NCBI RefSeq assembly: GCF_020857975.1
Contig: NZ_JACWUO010000018.1
Location: 1-64,000, forward strand
DNA length: 64,000 nucleotides
Reading direction: 5' to 3'
Origin: Stenotrophomonas rhizophila
GTDB lineage: Bacteria; Pseudomonadota; Gammaproteobacteria; Xanthomonadales; Xanthomonadaceae
Positions within the stretch are counted from its first letter, which is position 1; each line of letters opens with the position of its first letter. The notes beneath the pieces are model-generated. The model saw nothing but the letters and a program-made list of their open reading frames with translations. It was not told where the DNA came from and made no database searches. The position numbers were made by a program, and so were the translations under genes. Below, one piece after another: positions 26,180-35,499 of this stretch.

Positions 26180-27976
26180 ATGCACACCAGCCCCGTACTT
26201 CCCACCGCCACGCGCAGTGCCATCGTACTGATCGCGCTGCTGCAGGGGCTGATGCTGTATGCCGTGCAGCAGGCCGCCGACAGCGGGCTGTTCCACGATA
26301 TCGGCAACCGCCTGCGCTGGTACAGCTGGGTGCTCAGCGTACCCACCGCGGTCGCGCTGACCCTGGTCACGCTGGGCGACCGCCGGCTGTGGCTGCATGC
26401 CGCACTGGCCTCGCTGCTGGTGCTGGGCCTGGCCAGCTGGATCGGCTGGAACCTCGGCGGGGGTGCCACGGGCCTGCAGCAGGGCGTGCTGCTGGTTCCG
26501 TTCTCGGTCTGCATGGCCATCGCCGTGTTCGTCAGCCTGCCGTGGTGGCAGTTCCGGCTGCAGGAAGGGCATTGGCGCGCGCCGTATGCGGCGCTGTTCG
26601 AGCGTGCCTGGCAGAACGCGCTGACCCTGGCCCTGGCGGTGGCCTTCACCGGGCTGACCTGGCTGCTGCTGTGGCTGTGGGCGGCGCTGTTCCAACTGGT
26701 GGAGGTGCGCTTTTTCCGCGATCTGTTCCGCGAGGAGGCCTTCATCGCCCTGGCCACCGGCACCCTGTTCGGCTTCGGCGTGCTGATCGGGCGCACCCAG
26801 CACCGCGCGATCCAGATGATCCGCCACGTGCTGTTCGCGGTCGGCCGCGGCCTGCTGCCGCTGCTGGCCTTCATCGCGCTGATCTTCGTGCTCAGCCTGC
26901 CGTTCACCGGGCTGGACGCGCTGTGGCGGACCCGCTCGGCGGCCAGCCTGCTGCTGACCCTGTCGCTGCTGCTGGTGGTGTTCGTCAATGCGGTCTACCA
27001 GCACGACAGCGAGCGCCCGCCCTACCCCAATTGGCTGCGGCGGGTGGTGGAGGCCAGCCTGCTGGCGCTGCCGGTGTATGCCGGGCTGGCGCTGTATGCG
27101 ATGGGGCTGCGCATCGACCAGTACGGCTGGACCCCCGAGCGGCTCTGGGGCCTGCTGGTGGCGCTGCTGGTGGCCGGCTATGCACTGGGCTACGCCATCG
27201 CAGTGCTGCGCCCGCGCGCGCGCTGGCTGCAGTGGATCGAGCCGGTGAACCGCTGGATGTGCTGGACGGTGCTGGGCATGGCGTTGCTGGCCAACTCGCC
27301 GCTGTTGGACCCGATCCGGATCAGCGCGGCCAGCCAAGTGGCCCGGCTGCAGGCCAAGGCGCCGGACATCAACGCCGACGACGCCGACACCCTGCGCTTC
27401 GGGCTGGGCCGGCGCGGCGTGGACGCGCTGCGCACGCTGCAGCAGGACCCGCGTTTCAGCGCTGATCCGCGCGCGGCCAGCGTGCTCGCCGCCGCGCTGG
27501 CGCGGGAATCGCGCTGGGCCTCGGCCGGGACGCCACCGATCGACGATGGCCTGCGCGACCTGGCGGCGCTGCAGCGCCAGCTGCAGGTGGCCAGGGGCAC
27601 GACGGCACCGGACCCGGGCTGGTGGCAGGCGCTGCTGGCCCGCGGCGTGGCCGCCGGCGGCTGCCTGGAGGCTGGCCAGGCCTGCCTGGCACAGCGCCGC
27701 GACCTGGACGGCGACGGCGTGGATGAAGTGCTGCTGTGCGACCTGCAGGACTACCGTGGCCCGTCCTGCCACCTGCATGCGCTGCGCGCCGGCGCCTGGA
27801 CCGACGCCGGCAGCATCGACCTGGGCAGCTACGGCACCCAGGATGAAGTGAAGCGCGCCAATGCCGCGCTGCGCGAGGGCCGCCTGCAGGTACACCCGCC
27901 ACACTGGCCGCGGTTGTCGCTGGACGGCGGCGGCATGCGCAACATCGAAGAGCCCGCCACCAAGGAAACCCGCTGA
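26180..27976 (+). CDS. DUF4153 domain-containing membrane protein
   Basis: 598 residues from the ATG at 26180; an in-frame ATG at 26150 overlaps a possible -10 element (TAGCAT) and is less likely. About ten hydrophobic helices fill residues 15-385 (DUF4153). The C-terminal 200 residues are soluble, with DLDGDGVDEVLLCDLQDY (about 513-530) resembling a VCBS/EF-hand type Ca2+-binding repeat. Role unknown. Its stop overlaps the tag start by 1 bp. Confidence 0.82.
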   Translation: MHTSPVLPTATRSAIVLIALLQGLMLYAVQQAADSGLFHDIGNRLRWYSWVLSVPTAVALTLVTLGDRRLWLHAALASLLVLGLASWIGWNLGGGATGLQQGVLLVPFSVCMAIAVFVSLPWWQFRLQEGHWRAPYAALFERAWQNALTLALAVAFTGLTWLLLWLWAALFQLVEVRFFRDLFREEAFIALATGTLFGFGVLIGRTQHRAIQMIRHVLFAVGRGLLPLLAFIALIFVLSLPFTGLDALWRTRSAASLLLTLSLLLVVFVNAVYQHDSERPPYPNWLRRVVEASLLALPVYAGLALYAMGLRIDQYGWTPERLWGLLVALLVAGYALGYAIAVLRPRARWLQWIEPVNRWMCWTVLGMALLANSPLLDPIRISAASQVARLQAKAPDINADDADTLRFGLGRRGVDALRTLQQDPRFSADPRAASVLAAALARESRWASAGTPPIDDGLRDLAALQRQLQVARGTTAPDPGWWQALLARGVAAGGCLEAGQACLAQRRDLDGDGVDEVLLCDLQDYRGPSCHLHALRAGAWTDAGSIDLGSYGTQDEVKRANAALREGRLQVHPPHWPRLSLDGGGMRNIEEPATKETR

Positions 27977-28524
27977 TGAGTGGCTATTGCCTGATCGCCC
28001 CCGGCCATCCCGTCCACGGCCATTACCACGACCACGAATACGGCTTCCCGCAGCGCGACGAACGCGAACTGTTCGAGCGCCTGCTGCTGGAAATCAACCA
28101 GGCCGGGCTGAGCTGGGAAACCATCCTGAAAAAGCGCGAGGGCTTCCGCGCCGCCTACGACGGCTTCGACGTGGACACCGTCGCCGCCTATGGCGAACGC
28201 GACATCGAGCGCCTGCTCAATGATGCCCGGATCATCCGCAACCGGCTCAAGGTGCACGCAGCGGTGCACAACGCGCAGGTGATCCAGCAGCTGCGGGCCA
28301 GTCATGGCAGCTTCGCGGCGTGGCTGGACGCGCACCACCCCCGGGACAAGGCCGGCTGGGTAAAGCTGTTCAAGAAGACCTTCCGCTTCACCGGCGGGGA
28401 GATCACCGGCGAGTTCCTGATGAGCCTGGGCTACCTACCCGGCGCGCACAGCCCGGACTGCCCGGTATATGCGCGCCTGCAGAAAATGCGTACCGACCAA
28501 CGGTCGGTACCTACCGACAGGTAG
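27976..28524 (+). CDS. tag: DNA-3-methyladenine glycosylase I
   Basis: 182 residues. It removes 3-methyladenine from alkylated DNA. Cys5 and His18 near the N-terminus and the His/Cys of GAHSPDCPVY near the C-terminus make up the family's zinc snap. LLLEINQAGLSWETIL and KREGFRAAYDGFD are typical. The last 11 residues (RTDQRSVPTDR) are encoded by an inverted GTAG repeat (28490-28514), and the stop TAG is the head of the next repeat at 28521. Confidence 0.95.
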   Translation: MSGYCLIAPGHPVHGHYHDHEYGFPQRDERELFERLLLEINQAGLSWETILKKREGFRAAYDGFDVDTVAAYGERDIERLLNDARIIRNRLKVHAAVHNAQVIQQLRASHGSFAAWLDAHHPRDKAGWVKLFKKTFRFTGGEITGEFLMSLGYLPGAHSPDCPVYARLQKMRTDQRSVPTDR

Positions 28525-28656
28525 GCGGCCACCGTTGGTGGTCGCGTGCGTGTGTCGCGGTAGGCGGCCACCGTTGGCGGTCGCGCGCGTGTGTCGCGGT
28601 AGGCGGCCACCGTTGGTGGTCGCGTGCTTTCGTACCCACCAACGGTGGGTACCTAC
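28490..28656. repeat. GTAG repeat cluster with a 39-bp tandem triplet
   Basis: A minus-oriented element at 28490-28514 lies inside tag. Three plus-oriented elements follow at 28521, 28560 and 28599, exactly 39 bp apart, each with a GCGGCCACC/GGTGGTCGC stem around GTT. A minus-oriented element at 28632-28656 ends in the YitT gene's stop codon. The outer elements are inverted, so the cluster could fold into nested hairpins between two convergent genes. Confidence 0.9.
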
Positions 28657-29399
28657 ACGCCCATGTAACGGCCCGGGCGGTGGTTGAACATCAGCACCAG
28701 GCTGAGCACCACCGCGCCGATCGCCGAGTACATCACCTGGGACGGGGACAGCACGAAGAACGCCACGCCCATCAGCAGCGTGTCGAAGGACATCTGCACC
28801 TTGCCGGCGCTCCAGCCGCGGGTGCGCTGCAGGTACACCGCCAGGATGCCGATGCCGCCCAGGCTGGCGCGGTGGCGGATGTAGAACAGGATGCCCAGCC
28901 CGGCCAGCGCGCCGCCGACCAGCGCCGAATACAGCGGGGCGATATGGGCAAAATCGGCCCAGCGCGGCAACAGGTCGGTGAGCACCCCGCAGGCGGTGAC
29001 CGCCGCGAAGGTTTTAAGGGTGAACTCCCAGCCCATGCGCCGCACGGCCACCCAGTAGAACGGCAGGTTGACCAGCACGAACACCAGCCCGAAGTTCCAG
29101 CCGAACGCGTAGTGGGCCAGGAACGCCAGCCCGGCCATGCCGCCGATCATCAACCCGCCCTTGGCGAAGATGGCCAGGCCCAGCGACGCCACCAGCGTGG
29201 CCAGCACCATGCCCTGCACGTCCTCGGCCACCGAGTGGCGCAGGGCCGTTGCGTCGGCGATGGTACCGGCACTGTCCGGCGGCGGGGTCAGCGGGCCGGC
29301 GGTGACCAGGTGGCCGTCGGCGTCGTCGCACGGCGCGGGGCCATGGGAATCAAGGGACATGGGGGTGGGGGCTGTTGCGTGGGGAGCGGTATTAGACAC
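28653..29399 (-). CDS. YitT family (DUF161) membrane protein
   Basis: 248 residues. A polar N-terminus (about 1-55) precedes five or six hydrophobic helices (about 62-235). FAKGGLMIGGMAGLAFLAHY and LGGIGILAVYLQ are typical of the YitT/DUF161 family, of unknown transport or sensory role; it lacks the C-terminal DUF2179 domain. Translation ends MGV with a TAG supplied by the inverted repeat at 28632-28656. Confidence 0.85.
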   Translation of the reverse strand: MSNTAPHATAPTPMSLDSHGPAPCDDADGHLVTAGPLTPPPDSAGTIADATALRHSVAEDVQGMVLATLVASLGLAIFAKGGLMIGGMAGLAFLAHYAFGWNFGLVFVLVNLPFYWVAVRRMGWEFTLKTFAAVTACGVLTDLLPRWADFAHIAPLYSALVGGALAGLGILFYIRHRASLGGIGILAVYLQRTRGWSAGKVQMSFDTLLMGVAFFVLSPSQVMYSAIGAVVLSLVLMFNHRPGRYMGV

Positions 29400-29480
29400 G
29401 ATCGGCGTGACCGTTGCAGGTGAATCGATTCAGCCGGCCAGCGCGTCGGTTCAGGCTGTGCCCCGGCCGCCGGCCGGCCC

Positions 29481-29693
29481 TCAGCCGCCGCCACGCAGGT
29501 GATGGGCCACCAGCGCATTGGCATGGCCGTGGCCAAGCCCGTGCTCGGTCTTCAGGAAGGCCACCAGCTGCATGTGTTGCATCCCGCCCTGGGCCACCAG
29601 CAAGGCCAGCCAGTGGCCGACCGGCTGCCCGTAGGTCTTTTCGATGGAGGGGAAATAGGAGGCCGGGCCGGTGACCTTGGCGGTGTCGCTCAT
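29481..29693 (-). CDS. DUF4287 domain protein
   Basis: 70 residues. I start at the ATG 29693, which has GAGGAA 7 bp upstream; the longer frame to 29777 has no such site. GPASYFPSIEKTYGQPVGHWLALL is the DUF4287 opening and LKTEHGLGHGHANALVAHHL its end. Function unknown; the family occurs singly or fused to a DUF5655 domain. It is divergent from the alpha/beta hydrolase gene. A GC-rich palindrome after the stop (29455-29480) may act as terminator. Confidence 0.82.
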   Translation of the reverse strand: MSDTAKVTGPASYFPSIEKTYGQPVGHWLALLVAQGGMQHMQLVAFLKTEHGLGHGHANALVAHHLRGGG

Positions 29694-29866
29694 GATGGAT
29701 TCCTCGGAATGGACGCCCCGGCCGAACCGCCGGGTCATGCAGTACGACGCTGCAGCGGTCGCCGAATCGACATCCACCGTTCATGTCCGCTGAACGCCTG
29801 CCTGCGCAGCATGCAGGACGGGCCGCCCGCCGGGCCGCCGCTCTCTCCCCCACAGGAAGCCACGTC

Positions 29867-30688
29867 ATGCCGTATGTCACCACGCCCGACAACACGCAGA
29901 TCTTCTACAAGGACTGGGGCAAGGGCCAGCCGATCGTGTTCCACCATGGCTGGCCGCTCAGCGCCGACGACTGGGACAGCCAGCTGCAGTTCTTCCTGCT
30001 GCAGGGCTACCGGGTGATCGCCCATGACCGCCGCGGCCACGGCCGGTCGTCGCAGACCAGCGGCGGCCATGACATGGACACCTACGTGGCTGACGTGAAC
30101 GCCCTGGTCGAGCACCTGGACCTGCGCGATGCGGTGCACATCGGCCATTCCACCGGCGGCGGCGAGGTGGCCCACTACGTGGCCCAGGCCACGCCCGGCC
30201 GGGTGGCCAAGGCGGTGCTGATCGGGGCGGTGCCGCCGGTCATGCTCAAGAGCCCGGGCAACCCCGGCGGCACGCCCAAGGAGGTGTTCGACGGGTTCCG
30301 CCAGCAGCTGCTGGACGGGCGCGCCAGCTTCTACCGCGAGGTGCCGATTCCGTTCTATGGCTTCAACCGCGACGGCGCCCCGCCGCAGCAGGGCATCGTC
30401 GACAACTGGTGGCGGCAGGGCATGATGGGCGCGATCAACGCCCACTACGACTGCATCAAGGCGTTCTCGGAAACCGACTTCACCGAAGACCTGAAGAAGA
30501 TCGACGTGCCGGTGCTGGTCATGCACGGCGACGACGACCAGATCGTGCCGATCGCCGATTCGGCCGAGCTGTCGATCACCCTGCTCAGGCACGGCACGCT
30601 GAAGGTCTACAAGGGCTACCCGCACGGCATGTGCACCACCCACGCCGGGGTGATCAACCAGGACCTGCTGGCGTTCGTCCGCAGCTGA
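29867..30688 (+). CDS. Alpha/beta hydrolase, non-heme chloroperoxidase type
   Basis: 273 residues, the standard length of this group. Oxyanion segment HHGWPLSADDW, nucleophile Ser in GHSTGGGEV (about 97), acid in MHGDDDQIVPI and His in GYPHGM. Members are cofactor-free haloperoxidases or esterases/perhydrolases; the natural substrate cannot be read. Start at 29867 follows AGGAAG. No signal peptide, so cytoplasmic. Confidence 0.9.
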   Translation: MPYVTTPDNTQIFYKDWGKGQPIVFHHGWPLSADDWDSQLQFFLLQGYRVIAHDRRGHGRSSQTSGGHDMDTYVADVNALVEHLDLRDAVHIGHSTGGGEVAHYVAQATPGRVAKAVLIGAVPPVMLKSPGNPGGTPKEVFDGFRQQLLDGRASFYREVPIPFYGFNRDGAPPQQGIVDNWWRQGMMGAINAHYDCIKAFSETDFTEDLKKIDVPVLVMHGDDDQIVPIADSAELSITLLRHGTLKVYKGYPHGMCTTHAGVINQDLLAFVRS

Positions 30689-30832
30689 GCCGCGTACCGA
30701 CCGACGACCGGTACCTGCCCACGCAGGCGGGTACCGGCAGCGCGCGAGCAGCGGGTAGGCCGCCAATGACCCGGCCGTTTCCCGTTGCTGGAACTCGGCT
30801 TCGTGCGGCCAGCACTACGGCCCGGCGCTGGT

Positions 30833-31453
30833 TCAACGCGCTCCCGGCAGCGGCACGCTGACCTCGCCCACCAGCATCAGCAGCAGGCCCATCGCCAGCA
30901 GCCCGCCGCCGAACAGCAGGATCAGGATGTGCCAGACCGTCAGCCGGTCCAGGCGCGTGCTGTCGATGCGCTCGTCGCGGTGGTACTGGCGCAGCAGCGC
31001 GTTGACCGGCAACAGCGGCACAACGCTGAACAAGGCCAGCAGCGAGCCGGCGTTGTCGAGGCGGCCGGCCAGGTTCAACACGGCGAACACGATACCCAGC
31101 AACGCCACCGGGAAGGCCAGTTCGCGGCGGCGGCCACGGGTCATGTCACTGAGCCGGGCAAAGCAGGCGAATGACCACAGCAGGCAGAACAGCGCGCGCG
31201 CCCACGGCCACAGCGGCTCGCCGGTTTCGCGCTGGATCGCCTGCCAGTTGCGCCAGAACCAGTACAGCGTGTACAGGCCGAACGTGGCCAGCGACATCGC
31301 CACCAGCTTGAACGTGGACGGTGCGAAGAACATCGGCTTGTCGGTCGCCAGCGCCCCCGCGGCACGCTGCTCATGCGGCAGCGGGGCGGACATCGGCAGG
31401 CCCGACGCCGGCAATTCCCGGCTCGGCGGGCGGTACGGGTTGTGCACATCCAT
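30833..31453 (-). CDS. Membrane protein resembling DUF4234
   Basis: 206 residues. A polar Pro-rich N-terminus (about 1-45) is followed by four helices (about 48-70, 85-105, 112-150, 172-200). FKLVAMSLATFGLYTLYWFW is the pattern seen in DUF4234 and related small membrane proteins. Function unknown. It lies leftward after pilU with a 150-bp gap. The 140-bp gap on its other side (30689-30832) contains degenerate hairpins (e.g. GTACCGACC/GGTACC-type) but no intact GTAG repeat. Confidence 0.72.
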   Translation of the reverse strand: MDVHNPYRPPSRELPASGLPMSAPLPHEQRAAGALATDKPMFFAPSTFKLVAMSLATFGLYTLYWFWRNWQAIQRETGEPLWPWARALFCLLWSFACFARLSDMTRGRRRELAFPVALLGIVFAVLNLAGRLDNAGSLLALFSVVPLLPVNALLRQYHRDERIDSTRLDRLTVWHILILLFGGGLLAMGLLLMLVGEVSVPLPGAR

Positions 31454-31606
31454 ATGCAGGCTTACCAGGCAGGTGGTGGGTCGGCCGCGGCAGGTGCCGC
31501 GCCCGCGGTGCGGAGCGCGGCGCGACTATGCCAGAGAACCATGGCGTCCACCAGCCAGGCGATGCACGCCTGCAGGCGCGCCGCGCCGATGGCTGTCGGC
31601 ACTGCC

Positions 31607-32743
31607 TCAGCGGATCTCGGAGATCTCCACCCCATCCAACCCCTGCGACAGCGTGCGCGCATCGCCGCCCTGGGACAGCTTGATGCGCAGGCGTACTTCG
31701 TTCTGCGAATCGGCGTAGCGCAGCGCATCTTCGTAGCTGATCTCGCCGGCCTGGTACAGCTCGAACAGGCTCTGGTCGAAGGTGCGCATGCCCAGCTGCA
31801 CCGACTCCTTCATCACTTCCTTGAGCTTGTGGATCTCGCCGTCGCGGATGTAATCCTGCACCAGTGGGGTGCCGAGCATGATCTCCATGGCCACCTTGCG
31901 CGACTTGCCGTCCGGCGACGGCACCAGCTGCTGGGCCACCACGCCCTTGAGGTTCAGCGACAGATCCATCAGCAACTGGTTGCGGCGGTCTTCGGGGAAG
32001 AAGTTGATGATGCGGTCCATCGCCTGGTTGGCGTTGTTGGCATGCAGCGTACACAGCACCAGGTGGCCGGTTTCGGCAAACGCGATGGCGTGGTCCATGC
32101 CCTCGCGGGTGCGCACCTCGCCAATCATGATCACGTCCGGCGCCTGGCGCAGGGTGTTCTTCAGCGCCGCTTCCCAGCTGTCGGTGTCGATGCCCACTTC
32201 GCGCTGGGTGATGATGCAGCCTTCGTGCTTGTGCACGAATTCGATCGGGTCTTCGATGGTGATGATGTGCCCGGTCGAATTGTGGTTGCGGTAGCCGATC
32301 ATCGCCGCCAGCGAGGTGGACTTGCCGGTGCCGGTGGCGCCGACGAACAGGATGATGCCGCGCTTGGTCATCGCCAGCGTCTTGATGATCGGCGGCAGGT
32401 TGAGCTCTTCCACGGTGGGAATGCGCGTCTCGATCCGGCGCAGCACCATGCCGACCTGGTTGCGCTGGTAGAAGCAGCTCACGCGGAAGCGGCCCACACC
32501 GGACAGGCCGATGGCGAAATTGCATTCGTGGGTCTTTTCGAACTCTTCGCGCTGCGCCGGCGTCATCACGTTGAGCACCATGTCGCGGCTCTGCTGCGGC
32601 GTCAGCGGGGTCTGGGTGATCGGCGAAATCTTGCCGTTGACCTTGATCGCCGGCGGCATGCCGGCGGTGATGAACAGGTCCGACGCCTTCTGGTGCGCCA
32701 TCAGTTTGAGGAACGAGGTGAAGTCGATGGTGGTGGTGCTCAT
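31607..32743 (-). CDS. pilU: Type IV pilus retraction ATPase PilU
   Basis: 378 residues. A PilT-like secretion ATPase that assists retraction. Walker A GATGTGKS at 135-142, Asp box and GEVRTREGMDHAIAFAETGHL (Walker B and His box) are intact. It has the longer C-terminus typical of PilU (after the AIRG-like region), ending GLDGVEISEIR. Next to pilT, but separated by a GTAG repeat in a 51-bp gap. Confidence 0.93.
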   Translation of the reverse strand: MSTTTIDFTSFLKLMAHQKASDLFITAGMPPAIKVNGKISPITQTPLTPQQSRDMVLNVMTPAQREEFEKTHECNFAIGLSGVGRFRVSCFYQRNQVGMVLRRIETRIPTVEELNLPPIIKTLAMTKRGIILFVGATGTGKSTSLAAMIGYRNHNSTGHIITIEDPIEFVHKHEGCIITQREVGIDTDSWEAALKNTLRQAPDVIMIGEVRTREGMDHAIAFAETGHLVLCTLHANNANQAMDRIINFFPEDRRNQLLMDLSLNLKGVVAQQLVPSPDGKSRKVAMEIMLGTPLVQDYIRDGEIHKLKEVMKESVQLGMRTFDQSLFELYQAGEISYEDALRYADSQNEVRLRIKLSQGGDARTLSQGLDGVEISEIR

Positions 32744-32767
32744 CGCGGTGTGCTCCGAAGGTTTTCA

Positions 32768-32792
32768 GGAGCCGGCCAGCGGCCGGCACTAC
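32768..32792 (-). repeat. SMAG REP between pilT and pilU
   Basis: GTAG head and GCCGGCC/GGCCGGC stem, oriented with the genes and placed 2 bp after the pilT stop codon (TAG TGGTAG). It may set relative pilT/pilU mRNA levels. Confidence 0.92.
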
Positions 32793-32794
32793 CA

Positions 32795-33832
32795 CTATTC
32801 GAAAATCCGCTTGTCCTTGGCGTATTCGCGCGCCTGGTTGCGGGTGATCAGGCTGCGCTTGACCAGGTCCTGCAGGTGCTGGTCCAGGGTCATCATGCCC
32901 AGCTGCTGGCCGGTCTGGATCGCCGAGTACATCTGCGCCACCTTGTCCTCGCGGATCAGGTTGCGGATGGCCGGGGTGCCCACCATGATTTCCCACGCAG
33001 CGGTACGCCCGCCGCCGACCTTCTTCAGCAGCGCCTGCGAAATCACCGCGCGCAGCGACTCGGACAGCATCGAGCGCACCATCGGTTTTTCGCCGGCGGG
33101 GAACACGTCGATGATGCGGTCGATGGTCTTGGCCGCCGAACTGGTATGCAGCGTGCCGAACACCAGGTGGCCGGTTTCGGCGGCGGTCAGCGCCAGGCGG
33201 ATGGTTTCCAGGTCGCGCAGTTCGCCGACCAGGATGATGTCCGGGTCTTCACGCAGGGCCGAGCGCAGTGCTTCGTTGAAGCCGTGCGTATCACGATGCA
33301 CTTCGCGCTGGTTGATCAGGCACTTCTGCGAGGTGTGCACGAATTCGATCGGATCCTCGACGGTGAGGATATGCCCGTATTCGTTCTTGTTGATGTGGTC
33401 GATCATCGCCGCCAGCGTGGTCGACTTGCCCGAACCGGTCGGGCCGGTGACCAGGATCAGGCCCTGCGGCTGGTCGATCAACTCGCGGAAGATCGGCGGC
33501 ACCGCCAGGTCTTCCAGGGTGAGCACTTCGGACGGAATGGTACGGAACACCGCACCGGCGCCGCGGTTCTGGTTGAAGGCGTTGACACGGAAGCGCGCCA
33601 GCGAGGGAATCTCGAACGAGAAATCGACCTCGAGGAACTCTTCGTAATCGCGGCGCTGCTTGTCGGACATGATGTCGTAGACCAGCGCATGGACCTGCTT
33701 GTGGTCCAGGGCCGGAATATTGATGCGGCGGACATCGCCATCGACGCGGATCATCGGCGGCAGGCCTGCCGACAGATGTAGATCCGACGCTTTGTTCTTT
33801 ACGGAAAACGCCAACAGTTCGGCGATATCCAT
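32795..33832 (-). CDS. pilT: Type IV pilus retraction ATPase PilT
   Basis: 345 residues. N-terminal PAS-like domain (about 1-100) and the core ATPase with Walker A GPTGSGKS at 130-137, the Asp box LTVEDPIEF, Walker B ILVGELRDLETI and His box TAAETGHLVF. The C-terminal AIRNLI (about 285-290) is the conserved AIRNLIR retraction motif. Drives pilus retraction and twitching. Divergent from yggS. Confidence 0.96.
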   Translation of the reverse strand: MDIAELLAFSVKNKASDLHLSAGLPPMIRVDGDVRRINIPALDHKQVHALVYDIMSDKQRRDYEEFLEVDFSFEIPSLARFRVNAFNQNRGAGAVFRTIPSEVLTLEDLAVPPIFRELIDQPQGLILVTGPTGSGKSTTLAAMIDHINKNEYGHILTVEDPIEFVHTSQKCLINQREVHRDTHGFNEALRSALREDPDIILVGELRDLETIRLALTAAETGHLVFGTLHTSSAAKTIDRIIDVFPAGEKPMVRSMLSESLRAVISQALLKKVGGGRTAAWEIMVGTPAIRNLIREDKVAQMYSAIQTGQQLGMMTLDQHLQDLVKRSLITRNQAREYAKDKRIFE

Positions 33833-33885
33833 GCGCTGCTACTCCCCATGACTGCTGCGACTGGAAGGTTCTTTCCCCGGCCGGC

Positions 33886-33891
33886 AGTATA
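33886..33891 (-). promoter_or_regulatory. Candidate -10 element for pilT
   Basis: TATACT on the minus strand, 54 bp upstream of the pilT ATG, in the 86-bp divergent gap with yggS. No good -35 is seen at 16-18 bp. An overlapping TATAGC on the plus strand could serve yggS. Confidence 0.35.
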
Positions 33892-33918
33892 GCGTTCCTG
33901 ATCTGCCGGAATGCGCCC

Positions 33919-34599
33919 GTGTCCGCCCTGCCCCTGCCGACGATACTGCTGAACCTGCACAACGCGGCCACCGCCGCCGGGCGGCCAGACCCCCGCCTGC
34001 TGGCGGTTTCCAAGACCCAGCCGGCCGCCGCGGTGGCCGCACTGGCCGCGCAGGGCCAGCGCGCGTTCGGCGAGAACTATGTGCAGGAGGCAGTGGCCAA
34101 GATCGAGGCGCTGCGCGCACTGGGCCTGGAGTGGCACCTGATCGGCCACCTGCAGTCCAACAAGGCCGAGCTGGCCGCGCAGCAGTTCGACTGGGTGCAG
34201 AGCGTGGACCGGCCCAAGCTGGTGGCCGCGCTGGCCGCGCACCGCCCGGCCGCGCTCGCTCCGCTGAACGTGCTGATCCAGGTCAACATCGACGATGAAG
34301 ACAGCAAGCATGGCTGCCGCCCCGAAGCGGTGCCGGCATTGGCTGCGGCGATCGCCGCGCAGCCGCGCCTGCAGCTGCGCGGGCTGATGGCCATTCCCGC
34401 GCCCTGGCCGGACCCGGCCCGCCGGCAACAGGCGTTGGCGCGGATGTACGGATTGTTCCAGGCACTGGCCGTGGCCCACCCCCAGGTGGATACGCTGTCG
34501 ATGGGCATGAGCGGCGACTATCCCGAGGCGATCGCCCAAGGTGCGACCATGGTCCGGATCGGCACCGCGCTGTTCGGTGCGCGTGCACGCCCGGCCTGA
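33919..34599 (+). CDS. yggS: PLP homeostasis protein (YggS/PROSC family)
   Basis: 226 residues starting with GTG. Single-domain alanine-racemase-like TIM barrel. Lys32 in LLAVSKTQP binds PLP, and FGENYVQEA is the second family motif. It buffers PLP and affects amino-acid metabolism. Divergent from pilT and followed by proC after 36 bp, the usual pilT-yggS-proC arrangement. Confidence 0.94.
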   Translation: MSALPLPTILLNLHNAATAAGRPDPRLLAVSKTQPAAAVAALAAQGQRAFGENYVQEAVAKIEALRALGLEWHLIGHLQSNKAELAAQQFDWVQSVDRPKLVAALAAHRPAALAPLNVLIQVNIDDEDSKHGCRPEAVPALAAAIAAQPRLQLRGLMAIPAPWPDPARRQQALARMYGLFQALAVAHPQVDTLSMGMSGDYPEAIAQGATMVRIGTALFGARARPA

Positions 34600-34635
34600 G
34601 GCCTCGGTTCTGAACCCCTGTTCCAAGGAGATTGC

Positions 34636-35457
34636 ATGAGCACGTCCACGCTTACCTTCATCGGCGGCGGCAACATGGCCCGCAGCCTGATCGCCGGCCT
34701 GGTCCGCCAGGGCGTCGCGCCGGCGCACATCCACGTGGCCGAGCCGGTCACCGCGCTGCGCGAGCAGCTGACCGCCGACTTCGGGGTGAAGACCTATGCA
34801 GCGGCCACCGAAGCGGCCGCGCAGGGAGCGGTCTGGGTACTCGCGGTGAAACCGCAGGTGCTGCGCGATGTCTGCGCCTCGCTCACCGCGCTGGCCCGCA
34901 ACACGCAGCCGCTGGTGCTGTCGATTGCCGCCGGCATCACCAGCGCGCAGCTGGAGCGCTGGCTGGGCGGCGATCAGGCGGTGGTGCGCGCGATGCCCAA
35001 TACCCCCGCCCTGCTCGGCGCCGGCGTCACCGGCCTGTATGCCACCGCCGGGGTCAGTGCGGCGCAGCGCCGGCTGGCCGATACGGTGCTGGCCAGTGCC
35101 GGGCGCACGGTCTGGATCGACGACGAGGCGCGCATGGATGCGGTCACCGCCGTGTCCGGCAGCGGCCCGGCCTATGTGTTCCTGCTGGCCGAAGCGATGG
35201 AGGCGGCGGCGATCGCCCAGGGCCTACCGGCCGACGCCGCGCGCACCCTGGTGGTGCAGACCCTGCTCGGCGCCAGCCGCATGCTGGACGAATCCGGCGA
35301 GGCCCCGGCCGAACTGCGGCGCCGGGTGACCTCGCCCAACGGCACCACCCAGGCCGCGATCGAGTCGTTCCAGGCCGATGGCTTGGAGGCGATCGTGGCA
35401 CGCGCGATCGATGCGGCCACCCGGCGCGGCCAGGCATTGTCGGCGGCGAACGACTGA
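34636..35457 (+). CDS. proC: Pyrroline-5-carboxylate reductase
   Basis: 273 residues. Last step of proline synthesis, reducing pyrroline-5-carboxylate with NAD(P)H. Rossmann motif IGGGNMARSLI at the N-terminus; the conserved AVSGSGPAYVFLL and LVVQTLLGASRMLDESGE, with RRRVTSPNGTT, are intact. AAGGAGATTGC precedes the ATG. It runs into two GTAG-bounded repeats 43 bp after the stop. Confidence 0.96.
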   Translation: MSTSTLTFIGGGNMARSLIAGLVRQGVAPAHIHVAEPVTALREQLTADFGVKTYAAATEAAAQGAVWVLAVKPQVLRDVCASLTALARNTQPLVLSIAAGITSAQLERWLGGDQAVVRAMPNTPALLGAGVTGLYATAGVSAAQRRLADTVLASAGRTVWIDDEARMDAVTAVSGSGPAYVFLLAEAMEAAAIAQGLPADAARTLVVQTLLGASRMLDESGEAPAELRRRVTSPNGTTQAAIESFQADGLEAIVARAIDAATRRGQALSAAND

Positions 35458-35499
35458 GCGGCGCGGACCCGGGCGAGGCGGCCGCGACGCTGCCCGCGG

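Noticed and set aside
30689..30832. Intact SMAG repeats after the alpha/beta hydrolase
   Set aside because: Hairpins resembling repeat stems are present but lack a proper GTAG head and spacing; called degenerate at most.
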